Of a stretch of 9,646 bases of DNA, positions 7,224-9,646 are shown piece by piece. Origin of the DNA: an uncultured Megasphaera sp. (GTDB lineage Bacteria > Bacillota > Negativicutes > Veillonellales > Megasphaeraceae); contig USGG01000066.1 of NCBI GenBank assembly GCA_900554215.1, forward strand, positions 1 through 9,646, read 5' to 3'. Position 1 is the first letter of the stretch. Each line of letters starts with the position of its first letter. The notes beneath the pieces are model-generated. The model made no database searches, was not told the origin of the DNA, and saw only the letters and a program-made list of their open reading frames with translations. A program made the position numbers and the translations under genes.

Positions 7224-7709
7224 TTACTTCTGCGGCGTTTCGTCGCCGTTATTCCAGGCCAGCTGCGCCGCGCTGAAATCGCCGTAGTCGTGCTTGCTTC
7301 TGTCGACGGTCACATTGCTCGGGACACACAGGAAAATATCCTTACCGACCTTCTGGATGTTGCCGTCGAGAGCGTACGTCGCGCCGCTGATGAAGTCTAC
7401 GACGCGCTTCGACACGTCGGGAGCCGTCGATTCGAAGTTGATGACCACGGGCTTGCGTTCCCGCAGGAAATCGGCGATGCTCTGCGAATCGTCAAAGGTT
7501 TCCGGTTCGACGATCATCATTTTCAGGGGCTGCGCCGGCTGTGCGCCGTATCCTAAGGCAGGACGATGGGGCGCAGCGACAGAGCGGCGGTTCTGCCGTT
7601 CTTCCACAACGTCTTCTTCGTCTTCGAATTCATCCGTTTCGAAATCGTCTTCGTCGTTTACTCCGCTAATAGAATTCGTAACCTTATTCCAAACATCTTT
7701 CAATCCCAT
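7224..7709 (-). CDS. sepF: Cell division protein SepF
   Basis: 161 residues, typical of SepF. Residues 1-12 (MGLKDVWNKVTN) form the expected amphipathic membrane helix. An acidic linker follows at about 18-38, then a proline-rich stretch to about 62. The SepF core is at 63-135, with MMIVEPETFDDSQSIADFL, then RVVDFISGATYALDGNIQKVGKDIFLCVP. SepF polymerises into rings, binds the FtsZ C-terminal tail and anchors the Z ring to membrane; in Firmicutes it backs up or replaces FtsA. The ribosome site AAGGAGG, seven bases from the ATG, overlaps the yggS stop codon, so the two genes are tightly linked. The C-terminal tail after about 140 is short and polar. Confidence 0.95.
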   Translation of the reverse strand: MGLKDVWNKVTNSISGVNDEDDFETDEFEDEEDVVEERQNRRSVAAPHRPALGYGAQPAQPLKMMIVEPETFDDSQSIADFLRERKPVVINFESTAPDVSKRVVDFISGATYALDGNIQKVGKDIFLCVPSNVTVDRSKHDYGDFSAAQLAWNNGDETPQK

Positions 7710-7721
7710 GTCATATCCTCC

Positions 7722-8405
7722 TTAGTAATTACGCGCGCCGAAGATAGCCGTGCCTACGCGGACTACGTTCGCGCCTTCTTCAATTGCTATTTCAAAATCA
7801 TGGGTCATGCCCATAGACAGATACTGAACCTGGCCTTCAGGGAATTTGAGCTTCATGTCGTCGTACAGCGCGCGAGCAATGCGGAAGATGGGACGAACGT
7901 CCTCTACCTGCTCAAAATTCGGCGCGATGCACATCAGCCCCCGCACGCGGACGTTAGGGAGCTCGCCGGCCAATCGGCACAGGGCGGGAAACTCTTCCAC
8001 TTCCATGCCGAACTTCGTTTCTTCCCGGGCCACGTTGACCTGCAGCAAAATATCCTGAACCTTGCCGATCTTTCCGGCTTCCTTGTCGACGGCCCGCAGC
8101 AAATGCTCCGAGTCGACGGAATGAATCAAATCAAAGTGTTCGACGGCGTGCTTGGCCTTATTGGTCTGCAAGTGACCGATCAGATGCCACGTCAATCCAT
8201 TATCGGGAAATTCCTTCTGTTTCTGCAGAGCTTCCTGCACACGGTTTTCACCTACGTCGGTAATACCGGCTGCGGCCGCTTCTTTCATGAATTCGACCGG
8301 GTGGTTCTTCGTCACGGCGACCAGCGTAATCGCATCGGTTCTCCCGACGCGGGCGGCTGCTGCGGAAATCCGCTGCCGTACGGCTTCAATATTATCCTTA
8401 ATCAA
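7722..8405 (-). CDS. yggS: YggS/YlmE pyridoxal-phosphate homeostasis protein
   Basis: 227 residues from the preferred TTG at 8405. The fold is the alanine-racemase-type PLP barrel without a second domain. LVAVTKNHP holds the PLP-binding lysine (K33), HLIGHLQTNK is at 74-83, and the end carries LSMGMTHDFEIAIEEGANVVRVGTAIFG, the phosphate-binding region. YggS proteins bind PLP and keep B6 vitamers and linked amino-acid pools in balance; no enzyme activity is established. Start choice: GGAGGG at 8413-8418 stands seven bases before the TTG, and the resulting N-terminus (IKDNIEAVRQRI) matches the length seen in relatives. In-frame ATG codons at 8429 and 8447 would add 8 or 14 residues but have weak or no ribosome sites. 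sepF follows directly. The gene is probably first in its transcript (see promoter). Confidence 0.92.
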   Translation of the reverse strand: MIKDNIEAVRQRISAAAARVGRTDAITLVAVTKNHPVEFMKEAAAAGITDVGENRVQEALQKQKEFPDNGLTWHLIGHLQTNKAKHAVEHFDLIHSVDSEHLLRAVDKEAGKIGKVQDILLQVNVAREETKFGMEVEEFPALCRLAGELPNVRVRGLMCIAPNFEQVEDVRPIFRIARALYDDMKLKFPEGQVQYLSMGMTHDFEIAIEEGANVVRVGTAIFGARNY

Positions 8406-8412
8406 GCGTAAT

Positions 8413-8418
8413 CCCTCC
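8413..8418 (-). promoter_or_regulatory. Ribosome binding site supporting a TTG start for yggS
   Basis: GGAGGG on the minus strand, seven bases before TTG at 8405-8403. The in-frame ATGs at 8447 and 8429 lie upstream of this site and lack a good one of their own. If the 8447 start were used, the site would be coding sequence. Confidence 0.55.
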
Positions 8419-8478
8419 GTAGCGCCCATAGTTTCAGTAGGGTACATGACTTACTTCATAAAACATTACACTGTTTCT

Positions 8479-8526
8479 ATTATATATATTTAACGCTGCA
8501 AATGCTAGTAATTTTTATAAAAAATT
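8479..8526 (-). promoter_or_regulatory. Candidate promoter for yggS and the genes after it
   Basis: The 8448-8527 stretch is sharply AT-rich compared with its surroundings. On the minus strand it holds a perfect TATAAT at 8484-8479. The -35 is poor: CTAGCA at an 18-base spacing matches TTGACA at three of six positions. Just upstream, 8510-8526 is an AT-only inverted repeat (7-bp arms, 3-base centre) that could act as an UP element. Initiation near 8472 would leave a 25-67 base leader, depending on the yggS start. This is the only convincing promoter-like region inside the minus-strand block. Confidence 0.4.
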
Positions 8527-8568
8527 CTCACTCCGTCCATTCGTCTTCGTCAGCCGTCCCCGCTTCCC

Positions 8569-9372
8569 TTACAGAACGGCGAAGGCCGCCATGCGGCCCG
8601 TACGGCCGAAGTCCCGCCGGTAGGAAAAAAATCGTTCCTCCTCCTCGTATACGCACGAAGGAGAAATATCTATATGGCCCGGCAAAAGTCCCGCATCTGT
8701 CAGCAGCTGCCGCGCGGTCTGCTTCAAATTGATCGTCCGCCGGGCTCCGCGGCCGATGCAGCAGGCATAGGCAGGCCCCATGCGTGCTACGGCCTGGGCG
8801 AAGCCTTCGCTGATTTCGACATGGTCCGCGCCGGCGCAGGGGCCGACGTAGGCGTACAGGTCGGCGGGAATAGAACCGTATACCAGCTCCATGGCCAGGA
8901 CCATTTTCGCAGGCAGCCTCGTCGTCGTTTCCCGCAGGCCGGCCCGTCCGACAGCGCAGGCATGATGGGCCGGATCGAACAGGATGACAGGGGCGCTGTC
9001 TGCAGTAAAAACGGCCAAGGGCAGGCCGGCGCAGTTTGTCATCAAGGCGTCTGTATGAGCCAGCTCCGTATGGACGCTGCCGGCGCCGCAGCCGGCTTCG
9101 GCAGGGCCGACAGCGACGATGTGGCCTTCGCCGGTCTGACGGCACGTCGTCAGCTTCGTCAAATCCATGCCGACGGCCTGACACAAGCGGCGGCGGTTTT
9201 CCAGCACATGCAGCGCGGCGTCCCCAGTCTGAAACGACAGGTTCAGCGATTCATAGGCCCCCTGGCTCACGCCGCCGCAGCGGCCCGTTGCTCCGTGACG
9301 CAGGCCGGCCTGCCGCAGCAGGCGGCTCTGTTCCCAGCCGAGGCCATCACGGCTAATCCATTCCGTCGCCAT
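8569..9372 (-). CDS. PgeF/YlmD laccase-domain protein with degenerate metal site
   Basis: 267 residues, normal length for the PgeF (YfiH/YlmD) family. The framework is kept: RHGATGRCGGVSQGAYESLNL at 25-45, TDALMT at 107-112, FDPAHHACAVGRAG at 132-145, and FFSYRRD then TGRMAA at 248-263. Active relatives have QxHG, ADCxPVLL and HAGWRG, whose His, Cys and His bind the metal. Here these read Q79-T-G81, AD-S126-APVI and R143-AGLR, so all three ligands are replaced. In E. coli PgeF removes misincorporated L-Ser from peptidoglycan precursors; family members also show purine-nucleoside activity. Neither is expected with this site, so I give no gene symbol. GGAGG at 9378-9382 lies five bases before the ATG. 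The reading frame is intact with a normal ending, so it is not an obvious pseudogene. It stands next to yggS, the usual place for pgeF. Confidence 0.88.
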   Translation of the reverse strand: MATEWISRDGLGWEQSRLLRQAGLRHGATGRCGGVSQGAYESLNLSFQTGDAALHVLENRRRLCQAVGMDLTKLTTCRQTGEGHIVAVGPAEAGCGAGSVHTELAHTDALMTNCAGLPLAVFTADSAPVILFDPAHHACAVGRAGLRETTTRLPAKMVLAMELVYGSIPADLYAYVGPCAGADHVEISEGFAQAVARMGPAYACCIGRGARRTINLKQTARQLLTDAGLLPGHIDISPSCVYEEEERFFSYRRDFGRTGRMAAFAVL

Positions 9373-9514
9373 CGCCGCCTCCGCATACGTGACACCGCCG
9401 GCAGCCGTCGAAGCACGGTATGGTAAACGCGCCCTTGCGGGCCAGCTCCAGCTCTTTCACCAGGTAGTTCGCATCTAAACCCATATCCAGCACGCTCCAC
9501 GGCAATACGGCCAC
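9353..9514 (-). CDS. C-terminal piece of a B12-binding/radical SAM protein (TIGR03960-like)
   Basis: In this frame the sequence reads VLPWSVLDMGLDANYLVKEL from 9508, then ELARKGAFTIPC, then FDGCRRCHVCGGG, ending in TAG at 9353. The order LPW..(I/L)D.G, a charged helix, then a cluster of four Cys (C-x3-C-x2-C-x2-C) is how the large TIGR03960-type radical SAM proteins end; this is recognised by eye. It overlaps pgeF by 20 bases and contains the pgeF ribosome site, as expected of a real upstream operon gene. The rest of the gene is missing: the frame meets TGA at 9542-9544, and upstream DNA belongs to a different gene. A GTG at 9514 has AGGTGGAGG before it, so a 53-residue peptide could be made. 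That site is more likely chance, since those bases encode conserved GH127 residues. Confidence 0.6.
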   Translation of the reverse strand: MAVLPWSVLDMGLDANYLVKELELARKGAFTIPCFDGCRRCHVCGGGDGDGMD

Positions 9515-9644
9515 GATCTGCCTCCACCTTATTATTGGCTTTCACCGTACGAGGTTCCATATCGAAATGGACAGCTACTTTGTCCCCTTTCTTCCAACGG
9601 CGGTCTATGCAGAAATAACCGTCCTTCAGTTCACTCTGTACCGG
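9492..9644 (-). CDS. GH127/DUF1680 beta-L-arabinofuranosidase-like fragment, partial at window edge
   Basis: Reading in from the right edge, one frame gives KDGYFCIDRRWKKGDKVAVH, then FDMEPRTVKANN, then KVEADRGRIAVER. This matches the late beta-sandwich region of DUF1680/GH127 enzymes: GY..I.R.W..GD....L.M..R.V.AN..V..DRG..A..RGP. These enzymes release beta-L-arabinofuranose from plant glycans. After the Arg at 9492-9494 the expected GP(I/L)VYC does not come; the frame continues only as nonsense over pgeF to a stop at 9267. So the gene is cut off, and the sequence passes to the radical SAM piece in another frame. Codons favour CGT, GAT, AAT and AAG more than the neighbouring genes do, which suggests a different source, possibly Bacteroidales. 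The 5' part lies outside the window. Confidence 0.65.
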
Positions 9645-9646
9645 TT

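Noticed and set aside
7566..8411. 281-codon open frame on the + strand
   Set aside because: Antisense to sepF and yggS, both of which have full motifs and good ribosome sites. The composition looks like a reverse-strand shadow.
8510..8526. Terminator for the pgeF-like gene
   Set aside because: The inverted repeat contains only A and T, so the stem would be too weak, and there is no GC-rich hairpin before the T run. A promoter element is the better reading.
8674..9426. 250-codon open frame on the + strand
   Set aside because: Antisense to the pgeF-like gene. Low-complexity Ala/Gly/Arg/Gln composition and no ribosome site of note.
9267..9491. Open reading on the minus strand continuing past the GH127 fragment
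   Set aside because: After 9492 the peptide is Arg/Ala-rich nonsense overlapping pgeF in another frame. Only the part right of the junction is protein-like.
9514..9529. A stand-alone 53-residue Cys-rich peptide starting at GTG 9514 with its own ribosome site
   Set aside because: The apparent site AGGTGGAGG is made of codons for conserved GH127 residues (NKVEA), so it is probably chance; a truncated radical SAM end explains the peptide better.
1..9646. CRISPR arrays, tRNA/rRNA genes, insertion sequences, toxin-antitoxin or phage-defence modules
   Set aside because: No spaced direct repeats, clover-leaf sequences, transposase motifs or defence-type proteins were seen on either strand. Nearly all the sequence is accounted for by ordinary envelope and division genes.

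Overview
The window reads as chromosome from a Negativicutes bacterium (Firmicutes-lineage diderm, Megasphaera/Veillonella/Selenomonas-like). Three things point there: a Firmicutes-type division and peptidoglycan gene set (sepF, ylmH, divIVA, rapZ-yvcK-whiA); a small exported protein with the SLH-plus-coil signature of OmpM outer-membrane tethering proteins; and moderately GC-rich codon use with strong AGGAGG-type ribosome sites. The genus is an inference from protein style, not a measured assignment.

Layout. At the left edge (2-136, + strand) is the last 44 codons of an amino-acid ABC transporter binding protein. It is followed by a rho-independent terminator (158-185) that sits between convergent genes and can serve both. 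From 9372 down to 204 everything lies on the minus strand. In transcription order the genes are pgeF-like, yggS, sepF, ylmH, divIVA, a small SLH protein, a Cof-type HAD phosphatase, rapZ, yvcK, whiA and a secreted protein of unknown function. Most junctions are tight: two ATGA overlaps, several gaps of 12-20 nt, and ribosome sites lying in or against the preceding stop codon. An AT-rich gap of about 160 bp before yggS holds the best promoter candidate.

How the genes fit together. The block joins two clusters that are separate in Bacillus: the ylm/divIVA division cluster (YggS, SepF, YlmH, DivIVA) and the rapZ-yvcK-whiA cluster (control of cell-wall precursor supply and division). The genes between them encode an SLH protein, likely peptidoglycan-bound, and a HAD phosphatase. 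The whole looks like one long envelope and division operon, with a second exported protein at its distal end.

Oddities. The PgeF-like protein keeps its fold signatures but has lost all three metal-binding residues of the family. At the right edge the upstream gene changes identity within about 20 bases: 9492-9644 encodes a GH127/DUF1680 glycosidase fragment, while 9353-9508 encodes, in another frame, the Cys-rich C-terminus of a radical SAM protein that overlaps pgeF. This looks like a false assembly join or a recombination scar. I saw no tRNA, rRNA, CRISPR array, insertion sequence or defence system. There is no gene-free stretch over 300 bases.
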